64,000 nucleotides of DNA from Pedobacter jejuensis (GCF_003725795.1 NZ_RBEE01000012.1:248001-312000); one strand, 5' to 3'. Shown: positions 35,881 to 45,945, numbered from the stretch's first letter. Notes: generated from the letters alone by a model not told the origin. Numbers and translations: made by a program.

Positions 35881-36787
35881 TATAGTTTATTATGATCTGT
35901 AAGGACACAGACCATGGAGTGGCTGTTTTATCCCCGAATTGCTTGTACAACACGTCTTGCTGAATTTATTTCAGCATCTTTCCTGCAAATAAGACCCTGA
36001 AATAAATTCAGGGTGACGCTAACTAAAAAAAAGCAGCTTATTAATAATGTGAAGGGAAATTAATATAACTTATTGTGGTCTGTGAGGACACAGATCATGG
36101 AGTGACTATTTTATTGCCGTATTGCTTGTAAGACACCTCTTGCTGAATTTATTTCAGAATCTTTCCTGGAAATAAGACCCTGAAATAAATTCAGGGTGAC
36201 GTAAACTACAAAAAGCAGCTTATTGATGATATGAAGGAAAAATAATAAACGAATTCAGATTTACAATTAGCAAAACTATTGGTCAAAGATCTCTCTATTC
36301 CGCCGCGCTCCAATCGAGATGACGGGAATATACGACGTCATTTCGAGCGTATAGCCGAGAAATCTTTGTAATCTGAATTCGATTCTTATACTTTATACGT
36401 TTTCTTTTATCGCCATATTGTTTACACGACACCTCTTGCTGAATTTATTTCAGCATCTTTCCTTCGCAAATAAGACCCTGAAATAAATTCAGGGTGACGT
36501 TAACTAAAAAAAGCAGCTTATTAATAATGTGAAGGAAAAATAATACAACTTATTGTGGTCTGTGAGGACACAGACCACTGTGTGGCTATTTTATCTCCGC
36601 ATTGCTTGTACGATACGTCTTGCTGAATTTATTTCAGCATCTTTCCTGCAAATAAGACCCTGAAATAAATTCAGGGTGACGTTATCTAAAAAAAACAGGT
36701 TATTAATAGTATGAAGGAAAGTTAATATAACTTGTTATAGTTTGTGAGAACCCAGACTATGGAGTGGAACCTAAGCTAAAATAATGT
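35881..36787. repeat. Inverted-orientation block of the intergenic repeat family
   Basis: Four units, each opening with a variant of TGGTCTGTGAGGACACAGA (near 35894, 36076, 36556, 36737). Each continues through TGCTGAATTTATTTCAGCA, CCTGAAATAAATTCAGGGTG and AAGCAGCTTATTAATA. The third is longer (480 bp against about 182) because it also holds the CGAGATGACGGGAATATACG segment found in the 20308-21425 array, here on the opposite strand. No gene is visible. Confidence 0.8.
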
Positions 36788-39700
36788 TTAACTCAATAAA
36801 CCCAGCAACTCTTTTTTAGTTAAGTTTTTAAACAATCCGCCTTCACTTTGAATTAAATCTTTTACCAAATCCTTTTTAACCGCCTGTAATTTCATTATTT
36901 TTTCTTCAATCGTATCCGGGCAAATTAAATGAACAGCCATTACATTTTTGTGCTGCCCTATGCGGTAAGCTCTATCGATTGCCTGATTTTCAACCGCAGG
37001 ATTCCACCATGGGTCAACTAAATAAACATAATCTGCTTCGGTTAAATTTAAACCTATTCCACCGGCTTTTAAACTGATTAAAAATACAGGAATGTCCTTG
37101 CTGTTTTGAAATGATTGCACAACCTCCTGCCTGTTTTTAGTCTGCCCGGTAAGGTATTCGTATTGTATTCCCTTAATTTCCAGCTGTTTCTTAATTAAAT
37201 CAAGCATGCTTACAAATTGCGAGAATACCAGTATTTTGTGGCTATCGGCCTTCAATTCAATTTGCTCAATCAACACATCAATTTTTGATGAGGCCTGTAT
37301 GTAAGATTTTCCATCGGCAAGCAAAGCGGCTGAATTGCAGATTTGCCTTAATCTGGTTATGCTTTTTAACACATGCATGGCGTTTTTGGGCAAATCATCT
37401 TCAGTTTTATTCATGATATAATCCTGAATTTCCTTTTTGTTGGCTTCGTAAACCTCACGCTGCTCCTCTCCCATTTCGCAGTATAAAATAATTTCAGTTT
37501 TATCTGGCAATTCTTTGGCAACTTCTTCTTTGGTTCTCCTCAAAATAAAAGGGCGAATTTTTTTCTGTAATTCTGTAGCTCTTTTACTGTCTTTAAATTG
37601 GTCAATCGGTGTCGAATACAAATCTGCAAACTGCTGTTTGCTACCAAATAAGCCCGGACAAGCGAACGACAACTGTCCGTACAAATCAAAAGTATTGTTT
37701 TCTACAGGCGTTCCGGTTAAGGCTACTTTATTTCTGGATTGCAGCATCCTTACAGTTTTATAACGCTGCGATTCCGGGTTTTTAATGTTCTGTGATTCAT
37801 CCAGAAAAATATAATTAAAATGAAAATCTTTCAGATATCGAATGTCGGAAAGCAAGGTTCCGTAAGAGGTTAAGATGATTTCAAAATCATCAAAAGTATC
37901 TGTCCTTTTTATCCGGTCGCTACCATAAATTGTTTTCACGTTAATGGATGGGGCGAATTTCTCAACCTCTGCTTTCCAATTAAATATCAAGGAAGCAGGC
38001 ACAACAACGAGATTTACATTGTGCTTAACTTTCTCTCGTTGCGTTAAAATAAAAGCAATAATCTGAATCGTTTTTCCAAGCCCCATATCATCTGCCAATA
38101 TCGACCCAAAATTAAAATCATCTAAAAAGTTCAACCGATTTACACCATCTATTTGGTATTGCCGAAGCGTTGCCTGCAACGTTTTCGGAATCGTAATCTC
38201 CTTAATAGCATCATTCCCTTCAAACTTCTGCTTAAAACTTTTCAGCTCATCCCGAACGCTTCCATTAAGCATTGCATCTTCATATAAATCGCTTATCGAA
38301 GCATATTTTATTTTATGGGTAAGCAAAGTATCATCAACAATTTCGCCGGCGGTAAAGTAATCTGTAAATTTCGCAATCCAATCTTCGGGCAAAATGCCCT
38401 GTGTTCCATCATCGAGCGTTACAAATTTGCTCTTATTTCTAATGGATTTATGAAGATGTTTTAAAGCAACATTCTGCTTGCCAAACTTTACTTTCACCTT
38501 GGTTTCAAACCAATCGGTTCCGCTTAATACTTCAATATTGATTTCAGCTTTATGAGGGTTAAGCTTATTGTTTTTAAGATGATTGAAACCTAAAATATGA
38601 ATACCTTTACTCCGCCAGGCTTCAAAAGCATCAAGAAACCACAATTCCTCTAAAAAGCGTTTGCGATGCAAGTAAAAAGAATCGTTGGTTTCCTGTTCAT
38701 AAAAGAAAGGGTGTTGGCGAATAATTTCTCCCGTAAACTGTAATTCTTCTTCTTCATTGCGGTGAAGCGTGAACAGATTACCCAACTTATCTTGAGCCTG
38801 AATTTTATTTTTTGAAAGGACCGGAATTTCTAGATTTCCGTAACGCATTACCGGTGTAATCAAAATAAAATCTTCTGATTCGGAAAGATAGATAAGCTTT
38901 TCGATTTCCAAATCGAATCCTTTTTCTTCCATTTGCTTAGGCGTTGCTGGTCGCAGATAGGAATAATCTACATGAATATTGCCTTCCAATTGAATCAGGA
39001 TATTTTTCTGAAACGCTGGATATTTGCTTTTATGAATGATTAGCCTGTTACTCTGTTTGATGAAGAAACCGATAACTTTTACCAAATCGGCCCTGGCTAA
39101 CAAATAAAGCTGATCTTTAAGTTGAACAAAATAGTTATATCGGATAAAAAGGTTATCGAGCGAATAGGAGTTTCCCTTTATAATTAGTCTGCCGCTAATT
39201 TCAAAGAAATCATCCTTTTGATTAACGGTTAAGTGCAAATCAACATCTAAAATGTGCAACTGAACAGGAACTACAGATGTAGCCTGGATATTTGGAGATA
39301 TCTTTGCATCATGTAAATATGCAGGAATGTTAAGCGGATTTTTTACAATCGCCTTTAATGCCGCCAACTCAACCTCTACTTGTTCTGTAGCAAAGTTGTT
39401 TTGAAATTTTGCAATGCCGCTATAATATTTAAGTTCAGAACTCTCTTCTGTATTAAAAATTAAATCTGCAGGATTTATGCTTTTAAAAGGATTTTTTGGC
39501 TTACCACTTTTGGTTATTTTCGCCTCAAAAAGTTCGATATTTAAGTTGTTGTAGTATCGGTGCTGACCGAGCACCAAAATTAAATTGCTTGTATCAAGCG
39601 CAGCAGCTACAGGTATTTTTTGTTTATCCGGTAGTAAGGCTAATTCAAGATTTTGTTTTGCTTCTGCATTGAAGGCCTGCAAAGAAGCCATTTTTGGTTT

Positions 39701-40171
39701 GATAATTAAGGTGTCGTTTTCTATCTTAAGATTAAAAAGCGCATCAAAATTATCTTCATTATCTAAGCCATAATCAGCCGCAATTTTTTTTAGTTTTTGG
39801 CGACGAAGATTTTCATCAAAAAAAATCAATAAATCTGGCCGTTGTAAAATATTGTACAAAACCTGGGCTTGGTGCTCGCAAAGTTTATTTTTTGGTGCAT
39901 CGCATCTGCAAGACAGTTTTACCGAACTAGAATTTTGTTGAACCTGTACAATCGGAAAAAATGCTGAAGATGTTTCATAACTAAATGCTCCGAAATCTAT
40001 CTGCAATTGTTCAGGAACAATACTGTAAAACCCTTTGGTATCGGTATTAATGTGTTGATTTAAATGTTTTAGAATAACTACAGTGCTTAGGTTTTTCAGG
40101 TTAAAATCCTTTAAAACATAATCGTAAGGGTTAAGTTCATGCGTTTCCAAGCTTGAGTTCTCTTCTTTCAT
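36788..40171 (-). CDS. SWIM zinc-finger SNF2-family helicase
   Basis: 1127 residues. The N-terminus has a SWIM zinc finger, C88-x-C90 to C98-x-H100. A long middle of unknown fold is followed from about residue 660 by the Swi2/Snf2 motor: ADDMGLGKTIQI (Walker A), DESQNIKNP (motif II), LTGTPVENN (motif III), VFSQFVSMLDLI, LKAGGIGLNL and the DRAYRIGQ arginine-finger motif VI. Bacterial proteins of this build translocate on DNA and are linked to transcription recycling or repair; the exact role here is unknown. It appears to be a single-gene unit with a clear gap to the repeat block downstream. Confidence 0.93.
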   Translation of the reverse strand: MKEENSSLETHELNPYDYVLKDFNLKNLSTVVILKHLNQHINTDTKGFYSIVPEQLQIDFGAFSYETSSAFFPIVQVQQNSSSVKLSCRCDAPKNKLCEHQAQVLYNILQRPDLLIFFDENLRRQKLKKIAADYGLDNEDNFDALFNLKIENDTLIIKPKMASLQAFNAEAKQNLELALLPDKQKIPVAAALDTSNLILVLGQHRYYNNLNIELFEAKITKSGKPKNPFKSINPADLIFNTEESSELKYYSGIAKFQNNFATEQVEVELAALKAIVKNPLNIPAYLHDAKISPNIQATSVVPVQLHILDVDLHLTVNQKDDFFEISGRLIIKGNSYSLDNLFIRYNYFVQLKDQLYLLARADLVKVIGFFIKQSNRLIIHKSKYPAFQKNILIQLEGNIHVDYSYLRPATPKQMEEKGFDLEIEKLIYLSESEDFILITPVMRYGNLEIPVLSKNKIQAQDKLGNLFTLHRNEEEELQFTGEIIRQHPFFYEQETNDSFYLHRKRFLEELWFLDAFEAWRSKGIHILGFNHLKNNKLNPHKAEINIEVLSGTDWFETKVKVKFGKQNVALKHLHKSIRNKSKFVTLDDGTQGILPEDWIAKFTDYFTAGEIVDDTLLTHKIKYASISDLYEDAMLNGSVRDELKSFKQKFEGNDAIKEITIPKTLQATLRQYQIDGVNRLNFLDDFNFGSILADDMGLGKTIQIIAFILTQREKVKHNVNLVVVPASLIFNWKAEVEKFAPSINVKTIYGSDRIKRTDTFDDFEIILTSYGTLLSDIRYLKDFHFNYIFLDESQNIKNPESQRYKTVRMLQSRNKVALTGTPVENNTFDLYGQLSFACPGLFGSKQQFADLYSTPIDQFKDSKRATELQKKIRPFILRRTKEEVAKELPDKTEIILYCEMGEEQREVYEANKKEIQDYIMNKTEDDLPKNAMHVLKSITRLRQICNSAALLADGKSYIQASSKIDVLIEQIELKADSHKILVFSQFVSMLDLIKKQLEIKGIQYEYLTGQTKNRQEVVQSFQNSKDIPVFLISLKAGGIGLNLTEADYVYLVDPWWNPAVENQAIDRAYRIGQHKNVMAVHLICPDTIEEKIMKLQAVKKDLVKDLIQSEGGLFKNLTKKELLGLLS

Positions 40172-40206
40172 TTATTGCAATATAATCAGAAAATGAAGGA
40201 ACAAAA

Positions 40207-41067
40207 TCAGATGGTAGATTTTATTTTTGCTACCACATCAGCAATTACTTCAGGCGATTTTAAAATTTTATAATGTCCGGCACCTTCATAAGTCTTCGCC
40301 TCGATTGTCTGGTTTTTATCAAGAAATGGTTTTAAATAAGCATAAGGTGAAATGTGGTCTTCTTTATCGTAGGCTAAAAAATGAGGCAGCTTATTTTGTA
40401 GTGTATAAAGTTCTTCAAGATTGAAATAATCTACCGCAACAGGAAATTCATCGCTGAAATTCTTAAAAAAATTAGCCTTAGCGGTAGCAGGAATATTAAC
40501 ACTATCCATGCTTTGCTCAAAATTTTCTTTCAATCTAATTAAAGGTGCAATGCTGATTAATAATTTCGACTGTATTTCGCTTTCCTGTATTGCAATAACG
40601 TTTGCCATGCAACCCAGCGAGTGACCAATGATTACATCAACTTTTGCGTAGTTTTCATGTATCGATTTTACCGATTCTGCATACAACATCAGGTTGGAAA
40701 ACTCTGATTCAGAACTTCCATTTCCGGGTGCGTCAAAAGCAATAATTTCAACATCATCCAGTTTTTGAAGTTCCGTAATCAACTCAAAAAAGTCGGCTGC
40801 TTTTGATGCCCAGCCATGTGTAAGCAAAATTTTTGTTTTTCCGTTTCCCCAGCTAAAGCAGTTGATGGTTAGTTCTGCACCTGTAAAATAGGTATCGGCA
40901 ACTGGTAAAGTAAATGCTTTTGATGTGGCCAAAATTTGCTCTTGGTGCAAACGCAAGGGCATTTTAGGCGAATAGAAAATATATTGGCGTATTAAATCTT
41001 CAGCATTTTTATCCTGAATGCTTGTTGAGCTTTTAAGCTCCGTAATCATAGCCTTTAATCTTTTCAA
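40207..41067 (-). CDS. Alpha/beta hydrolase
   Basis: 286 residues. Oxyanion-hole string HGW (84-86), nucleophile elbow G-H-S150-L-G, an acidic residue in the DxxD region near 240 and a C-terminal His in GAGHYKI (about 267) make up the catalytic set. No signal peptide, so it is cytoplasmic. The substrate is unknown. It lies 16 bases after the MazG-like gene in the same direction. ATG codons at 41067 and 41049 are both possible starts. Confidence 0.85.
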   Translation of the reverse strand: MKRLKAMITELKSSTSIQDKNAEDLIRQYIFYSPKMPLRLHQEQILATSKAFTLPVADTYFTGAELTINCFSWGNGKTKILLTHGWASKAADFFELITELQKLDDVEIIAFDAPGNGSSESEFSNLMLYAESVKSIHENYAKVDVIIGHSLGCMANVIAIQESEIQSKLLISIAPLIRLKENFEQSMDSVNIPATAKANFFKNFSDEFPVAVDYFNLEELYTLQNKLPHFLAYDKEDHISPYAYLKPFLDKNQTIEAKTYEGAGHYKILKSPEVIADVVAKIKSTI

Positions 41068-41083
41068 TCGCTCTTTTCTTAGG

Positions 41084-41551
41084 TTAGACTAATATTGTTT
41101 TTAAATCAGCTGGTGAATAATTTACAGACTTTAAGGTCTTATCATCCGATTTTCTAAAAACTAAAAACAAGCCGTCGATTTCTTTATAATATGATTCTGT
41201 ACCATCTTTATCTGCATAAAATTGTATGGTTTGCTCGGCTTCTTCAACCGTTTTGCAAGCCTTGCTCATATTAGAGCGATGAACTTCATCAAACAGCGTT
41301 TTAAATTTTCCACCCAAACCAAATTCGTGGATAGCGCCTGCCAAAACGTATTGTAAATCGCAAAGTGCATCAGCAACTTCAACTAAATCATCATTTTCAA
41401 CAGCTTCTTGCAGCTCTTTTAATTCTTCTGCCAGTAACGAAATACGAAGATTTGCCCTTTGTTTTGATGGAATAACTGGTGTTTCTAATATTGGATGTTT
41501 AAAAGTTGTATGAAATTCTGCAACTTGATTGAGCGAATTGGTTTCCTGCAT
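41084..41551 (-). CDS. MazG/PRA-PH-like nucleoside triphosphate pyrophosphohydrolase
   Basis: 155 residues, all-alpha NTP pyrophosphatase family. The metal motif ExxE..ExxD appears as EELKELQEA (about 37-45) and VEVADALCDLQYVL (about 57-70). The C-terminal YYKEIDGLFLVFRKSDDKTL part is typical of the phage- and Bacteroidota-type 'PRA-PH-like' subgroup. Such enzymes split NTPs to NMP and pyrophosphate, often to clean up damaged nucleotides. Its substrate is not known. It probably forms an operon with the hydrolase gene after it. Confidence 0.8.
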   Translation of the reverse strand: MQETNSLNQVAEFHTTFKHPILETPVIPSKQRANLRISLLAEELKELQEAVENDDLVEVADALCDLQYVLAGAIHEFGLGGKFKTLFDEVHRSNMSKACKTVEEAEQTIQFYADKDGTESYYKEIDGLFLVFRKSDDKTLKSVNYSPADLKTILV

Positions 41552-41644
41552 TTTTGTATTCTTTTATGCAACAAACTTAAAAAAATTGAATGAGAAAGAG
41601 TTAGTTCATTTGTTTTATTGTTTCAACAATTCATCTGCAACACT

Positions 41645-42358
41645 TCATTTTTTCTCCTTTACGATTTTAAAAAATTCTTCCCGGTAAGTATCTCCTATCG
41701 GGATGGATTGCTCGCCGATATACAATGCATTTCCATCAACCATTTTTATTTTTTCGAGGGAGATAATGTATGATTTATGTACCCTGCAAAAAGGTGGATG
41801 CGGCAACTGCGTTTCTAATTCTCTTAAAGATTGATACGTAATAATACGTTGATTTGCAGTATAAACCGAAACATAATTTTTCAGTCCTTCTATGTACAGA
41901 ATTTCGTTATAATTTACCTTTATAAACTTGTTTTTAGTATCGCCTTTTATGAAAATAAAATCGCTGGTTGTTGTAATTTGCTGAACAGCTTCTTGCGGTG
42001 TGGGCGATATCATTTGCTGTGCCTTTTGTGCCGCTTTGTAAAACCTTTCGTAAGAAATTGGTTTTAAAAGATAATCTACCACATCTAAATCAAAACCATC
42101 TAAAGCATATTCGGGGTAGGCTGTTGTTAAAATGACTTTACATTTATCACCACAAATTTTTAAAAACTGAATGCCAGTTAATTCGGGCATTTGAATATCT
42201 AGAAAAACTAAATCAACTTTTCCATCCTGCACCAAACTCAATGCTTCAAATGCATTTGTTGTTGTGGCAACCAAAGTTAAAAAGGGTGTTTTATTGATAA
42301 ATGTTGCAATGATATCCGAAGCATAGGCTTCATCATCTACAGCGAGGCAGCGAATCAT
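41645..42358 (-). CDS. LytTR-family response regulator
   Basis: 237 residues. The receiver domain has D8-D9, phospho-acceptor D54 (VFLDIQMPEL) and Lys in LLKPIS. The LytTR domain from about 135 contains ILYIEGLKNYVSVYT and FCRVHKSYIISLEKI. The ATG overlaps the stop of the kinase gene by 4 bases, which marks them as one two-component system. It is a paralogue of the regulator at 17601, whose own kinase is frameshifted. Confidence 0.93.
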   Translation of the reverse strand: MIRCLAVDDEAYASDIIATFINKTPFLTLVATTTNAFEALSLVQDGKVDLVFLDIQMPELTGIQFLKICGDKCKVILTTAYPEYALDGFDLDVVDYLLKPISYERFYKAAQKAQQMISPTPQEAVQQITTTSDFIFIKGDTKNKFIKVNYNEILYIEGLKNYVSVYTANQRIITYQSLRELETQLPHPPFCRVHKSYIISLEKIKMVDGNALYIGEQSIPIGDTYREEFFKIVKEKK

Positions 42359-43362
42359 AAATGTATTATTAAAGTGGTTTTATAAGTGTTGCCGTTGTTA
42401 GAAATAAGCAGCTCATGTTTTTCGGGATAAATTAAATCTAACCTTCGTTGTATATTAACCAAACCAATACCGCTTGAAAGGTCTTTTTGAGCATGGCTAA
42501 TTTTATTGCTTACTTCAAAGCTTAACCGCTTATTTTGTACCTTAAGCTTAATGCGAATGGGTTGTTTTTCATCATCAATTGTGCCGTGCTTAAAAGCATT
42601 TTCTACAAAAGGGATTAACACTAGAGCTGCAATTTTTTGGTGTAAAACACCCTCAGTTGTAAAATTGACATAAAAGCGGGGTTCAAATCTCATTTTAAAA
42701 AGTTCAATATAACTTTCTAAATAGTCAACTTCTTTGGCAAGGCTCATCATCCCATCAGGACTATCATTCAGCGTATAACGCATCAAATCAGAAAGACGCA
42801 ATACAGCATTTGCCAACTTATCAGAAACTGGAATTGCGAGCGAGTAGATATAATTTAATGTATTGTACAAAAAATGAGGATTTATCTGCGATTTTAGAAA
42901 TGCAAGTTCGGCTTTTACCACTTCATCTTTTAGTCGCCTATTGGTTGTTTCTGCTTTGAAATTTTGCACAACACTATAAACCGCAGCCGGAATAACGAAA
43001 AAGGCTATGCTATAATAAATATTATCAGAAATATATTTAGTCGCCAAAGTATCGTCAGAATAGTTTTTCATCCCAAACCATTCGAAATATAAAATTTGTT
43101 CAATTAAATACCTCATTCCAATAAAAATAGCGATGGTAAATATTAGCGCTGCAATAAGCTGAACAATTTTTCCTCGCTTTAAGAATGATGGATAAACCCA
43201 CAGATAGCAAATATAAAATTCTACAATCTGTATAAAATTCATCGAAATATCGAAAGCTGATTCTCTTAATGTTACACCTTTAATTAATGTTTCTCCATAA
43301 AAATAGGCCAATACGGCTATCCAGCAAACTAAATGAATTAATGTGGTTTTAGTTTTCTTCAT
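42355..43362 (-). CDS. LytS-type sensor histidine kinase
   Basis: 335 residues. Four membrane segments (about 8-25, 40-57, 66-90, 113-133) are followed by a short coiled coil and the His_kinase domain: the phospho-acceptor H163 in LKSQINPHFLYNTLNY, then the LVLIPFVENAFKHG N-box and the GIGLVNIQRRLDLIYP G-box of the ATPase part. No extracellular sensor domain is present, so it probably senses within the membrane. It is the upstream gene of the pair with the LytTR regulator. Confidence 0.92.
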   Translation of the reverse strand: MKKTKTTLIHLVCWIAVLAYFYGETLIKGVTLRESAFDISMNFIQIVEFYICYLWVYPSFLKRGKIVQLIAALIFTIAIFIGMRYLIEQILYFEWFGMKNYSDDTLATKYISDNIYYSIAFFVIPAAVYSVVQNFKAETTNRRLKDEVVKAELAFLKSQINPHFLYNTLNYIYSLAIPVSDKLANAVLRLSDLMRYTLNDSPDGMMSLAKEVDYLESYIELFKMRFEPRFYVNFTTEGVLHQKIAALVLIPFVENAFKHGTIDDEKQPIRIKLKVQNKRLSFEVSNKISHAQKDLSSGIGLVNIQRRLDLIYPEKHELLISNNGNTYKTTLIIHL

Positions 43363-43455
43363 GCTATAAACCTATGCATACATTTCTTTAAATCTCATTT
43401 TGTTATTCCAACATGCTATTAATTTATCCCAACTGCCTATTTTCTATTCTTAAAT

Positions 43456-43938
43456 TTATAAAACAAGCAGCATCCAAACATTACAAGCAAAATGCCCCGA
43501 ATTGCCAAGTGGCGATTCGAGTTTTTTAAAGCCAGCTTTTTCATACATGCCAATCGCGGTGGCAAGTTCGGGGAAAGATTCTAAATACATTTCGTTGTAG
43601 CCAAATTGCTGTGCAGATTCTATACTTTTCTGCATTAACATTTTTCCAATTCCTTTTCCTCTTGCAGCTGCAGATAAATAGAACTTCACCAATTCTACAC
43701 AGCCATCTGGCAATCCATCTGTTGGATAAATACCGCAACCACCAAGCAATACACCATCTTCTTCTGCCAGCCAATAAGCCGAACCTTCTTTTTCAAAAAC
43801 TTCAAATAAATCGTCTGTTGTAGGGTCGGTGTAAACTGTGCCAGGTTTATCTATCTTAAATTCTCTAAAAACTACGCGAATTAACTCAGCCAATTCCTGA
43901 TTATCCCGTTTCTCAATTTTCCTGATTAGAAGACCCAT
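43456..43938 (-). CDS. GNAT-family N-acetyltransferase
   Basis: 160 residues. The acetyl-CoA loop is AARGKGIGKMLM (about 91-102), preceded by the VELVKFYLS beta strand and followed by NEMYLESFPELATAIGMYEKAGF, all in the usual GNAT order. The acceptor substrate is not known. It is a single gene, followed on the same strand by the kinase gene after about 90 bases. Confidence 0.88.
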   Translation of the reverse strand: MGLLIRKIEKRDNQELAELIRVVFREFKIDKPGTVYTDPTTDDLFEVFEKEGSAYWLAEEDGVLLGGCGIYPTDGLPDGCVELVKFYLSAAARGKGIGKMLMQKSIESAQQFGYNEMYLESFPELATAIGMYEKAGFKKLESPLGNSGHFACNVWMLLVL

Positions 43939-44026
43939 ACTTATACATTAAAACTTATCAAAATAATACACAATTTATGTTTACTTAATATACCAAAGGT
44001 ACATTTACTAATATTTAATAGTCAAC

Positions 44027-44668
44027 ATGAATCAGATATTTAGCTTATTTATTCCAAAGGATAAAACTTTTCAACCACTGTTTGAAGAAGGCGCAACAAA
44101 CCTGTTTAACATTTCTGAAGCTTTGGTGCTTTTTATCCGTTCTAAAGATAAAGAAGGAAAGATAAAGCTTGCAAAAGAAATTAAAGCTTTAGAATTGGTT
44201 GGAGATAAAGCAACTGATAAAATTTACGAAGAGCTTAATAAAAATTTTATTGTTCCTTTTGATAAACAGGATGTACATGCACTTGCCACTAAAATAGATG
44301 ATATTGCTGATGATATTTTAGCTGCTGTGCTCAACATGGAACTTTATCAACTCGATACCTCAAACGAGGCAATGTTGAAACTGGGGGAAATTATCGCAAA
44401 AATGTGTAGTGAGTTGGCTATCGCGATAAAGGAAATAAAACATTTTAAAAACAAGCAACTCATTGTAGATATCTGCTTTAATGTTGGGCAATTAGAAAGC
44501 AAAGCCGACAGACTTTACGAACAGGCAATTTCGTTGCTTTTTGATAACGAAGCGGATGCAATTTCTTTAATCAGGCAATCAGATATTTTAAGTCAGTTAG
44601 AGAAAACCACCGATAAATGCGATGATTTGGCAAATGTGATAGAAACCATCTTCTTAAAAAACGCTTAA
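44027..44668 (+). CDS. DUF47/PhoU-like regulator of phosphate transport
   Basis: 213 residues, all helical. The PhoU-like pattern is seen as KEIKALELVGDKATDKIYEELNK (first metal-binding helix, ExxxD) and, near residue 85, HALATKIDDIADDI. The second half repeats it with QLESKADRLYEQ and LEKTTDKCDDLANVIE. DUF47 proteins bind metal clusters and usually accompany a PiT-type phosphate permease. None is next to it in this window, since the following gene is a short acidic protein. Confidence 0.85.
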   Translation: MNQIFSLFIPKDKTFQPLFEEGATNLFNISEALVLFIRSKDKEGKIKLAKEIKALELVGDKATDKIYEELNKNFIVPFDKQDVHALATKIDDIADDILAAVLNMELYQLDTSNEAMLKLGEIIAKMCSELAIAIKEIKHFKNKQLIVDICFNVGQLESKADRLYEQAISLLFDNEADAISLIRQSDILSQLEKTTDKCDDLANVIETIFLKNA

Positions 44669-44750
44669 ATTCTAAGTTAGGTTCCGGAAATATTTTACGA
44701 TTGCAAAACAAAAGGCAATTCACAAACCTTTGTTAGGTAAAAGAATTATT

Positions 44751-45026
44751 ATGGAAAATTTAGATAACAACCCCGAAGAATCAAAAGCACATCCAAAACC
44801 ATCTGATGATGCTCAATCGCAAGTAGAAACCATCATTCCTTCAACCGAATCAGAAGAGAGTACAACCACTAAAGTTAAAGAGCAGGAGGCTGAAGAACCT
44901 ACATCGACTGAAAAAGAAGAGGACGCGGATAAAGAGCAAAGCGAGGAGCCGAAACAAAATTCAGATAAGTCTGAAGATAATGAAGAGGATGATAAAGGCG
45001 ACGACATTGAAACGGTTAGTGTATAA
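44751..45026 (+). CDS. Small, very acidic, disordered protein
   Basis: 91 residues from ATG 44751. Nearly all residues are Glu, Asp, Ser, Lys, Thr, Pro and Asn; there is no hydrophobic core and probably no fixed fold. No signal peptide or known motif. A second acidic protein of similar composition is encoded at 61915. Composition is all that can be said; it may be a stress-related or RNA/metal-binding protein, but there is no evidence. Confidence 0.55.
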   Translation: MENLDNNPEESKAHPKPSDDAQSQVETIIPSTESEESTTTKVKEQEAEEPTSTEKEEDADKEQSEEPKQNSDKSEDNEEDDKGDDIETVSV

Positions 45027-45067
45027 GAATTACTAAATCATTAAAATAGTTTTATTAATTTACCGTT

Positions 45068-45676
45068 ATGACTAACATGAAAAAGACTCTATTGCTTTGC
45101 TTATTAACCATCTCGATATTTAGTTGCGGGATAAATAAGCAGGCCCAACAAATTAAAGCACTCGAAGATTGCACCTATAAAATTAAGAATGTAAACCAAA
45201 TTACCTTAGCAGGAACTGATTTAAAACGCTTAATAGACCAACAAGATTTCAATTTGGCAAGCTTACCTGGTGTTGCTTTAGGTTTGCTTAGAAAAGATAT
45301 TCCTTTAAGAGCAAATCTTAACTTGGAGATAACAAATCCATCTGCAAACCTTGCGGCAATTAATCAGTTTGAATATAAAATTTTGGTAAACAATACAGAT
45401 TTAGCCGAAGGTTTCGTAAACCAGGCGGTTAGCATTCCGCAAGGACAAACGGTTACCGTGCCAATACAAATGGGTAGCAATATTTATGGCTTAATTTCTA
45501 ACGGAAACGTTTTAAGTGATATTATGAAAGCTGCTCAGAGAGGCTCTAAAAGTGATGAGAAATTAGGTTTACTTACGATTAAGATTAAACCAACATTTAT
45601 GATAGGCAATACACCTGTGAAATATCCGGGTTATATCACCATAAATAAAGACATCACCAATAAGATATTGCTTTAA
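45068..45676 (+). CDS. LEA14-like lipoprotein
   Basis: 202 residues with a lipoprotein signal (LLLCLLTISIFSC, Cys20 or Cys17 if the second Met is used). The mature part has the Ig-like pattern of LEA type 2 proteins: LRANLNLEITNPSANLAAI, then FEYKILVNNTDLAEGFV and a TVPIQMGSN strand. Such proteins are thought to be periplasmic and membrane-linked in bacteria; the function is unknown. A strong terminator follows 20 bases downstream. Confidence 0.75.
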   Translation: MTNMKKTLLLCLLTISIFSCGINKQAQQIKALEDCTYKIKNVNQITLAGTDLKRLIDQQDFNLASLPGVALGLLRKDIPLRANLNLEITNPSANLAAINQFEYKILVNNTDLAEGFVNQAVSIPQGQTVTVPIQMGSNIYGLISNGNVLSDIMKAAQRGSKSDEKLGLLTIKIKPTFMIGNTPVKYPGYITINKDITNKILL

Positions 45677-45695
45677 AACACCAACAAACCGAAAT

Positions 45696-45742
45696 AAAAA
45701 AGCTGGTCGCGACATGTAAATGTTTCGACCAGCTTTTTTTTA
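45696..45742 (+). terminator. Rho-independent terminator
   Basis: A 14-bp stem, AAAAAAGCTGGTCG (45696-45709) with CGACCAGCTTTTTT (45726-45739), followed by more T. It ends the LEA14-like gene's transcript. The A-run on the other side would also allow function in reverse. Confidence 0.8.
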
Positions 45743-45784
45743 TAAAATTATTTAACCAGCCTGAGTTTGATTCTTAACTTAATA

Positions 45785-45945
45785 TTTTGCTGTTTTATCT
45801 CCGTATAGCATGTACTAACTTCTTGCAGAATTGATTTGAGCATCTTTCCTGCAAATCAGACCCTGAAATAAATTCAATATGACATAAACTAAAAAAAGCA
45901 GCTTATTAAAAATGTTAAGGAAAATTATTAATCGAGCTCAAGTTA
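45785..45945. repeat. Single worn copy of the intergenic repeat family
   Basis: The order GTTTTATCTCCGTATAGCAT, GCATCTTTCCTGCAAAT, CCCTGAAATAAATTC and AAGCAGCTTATTAAAAAT matches the units at 35890-36760, in the same direction. Its second palindrome is damaged (the right half reads AATATGACATAA where GGGTGACGTTAA is usual). Confidence 0.6.
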
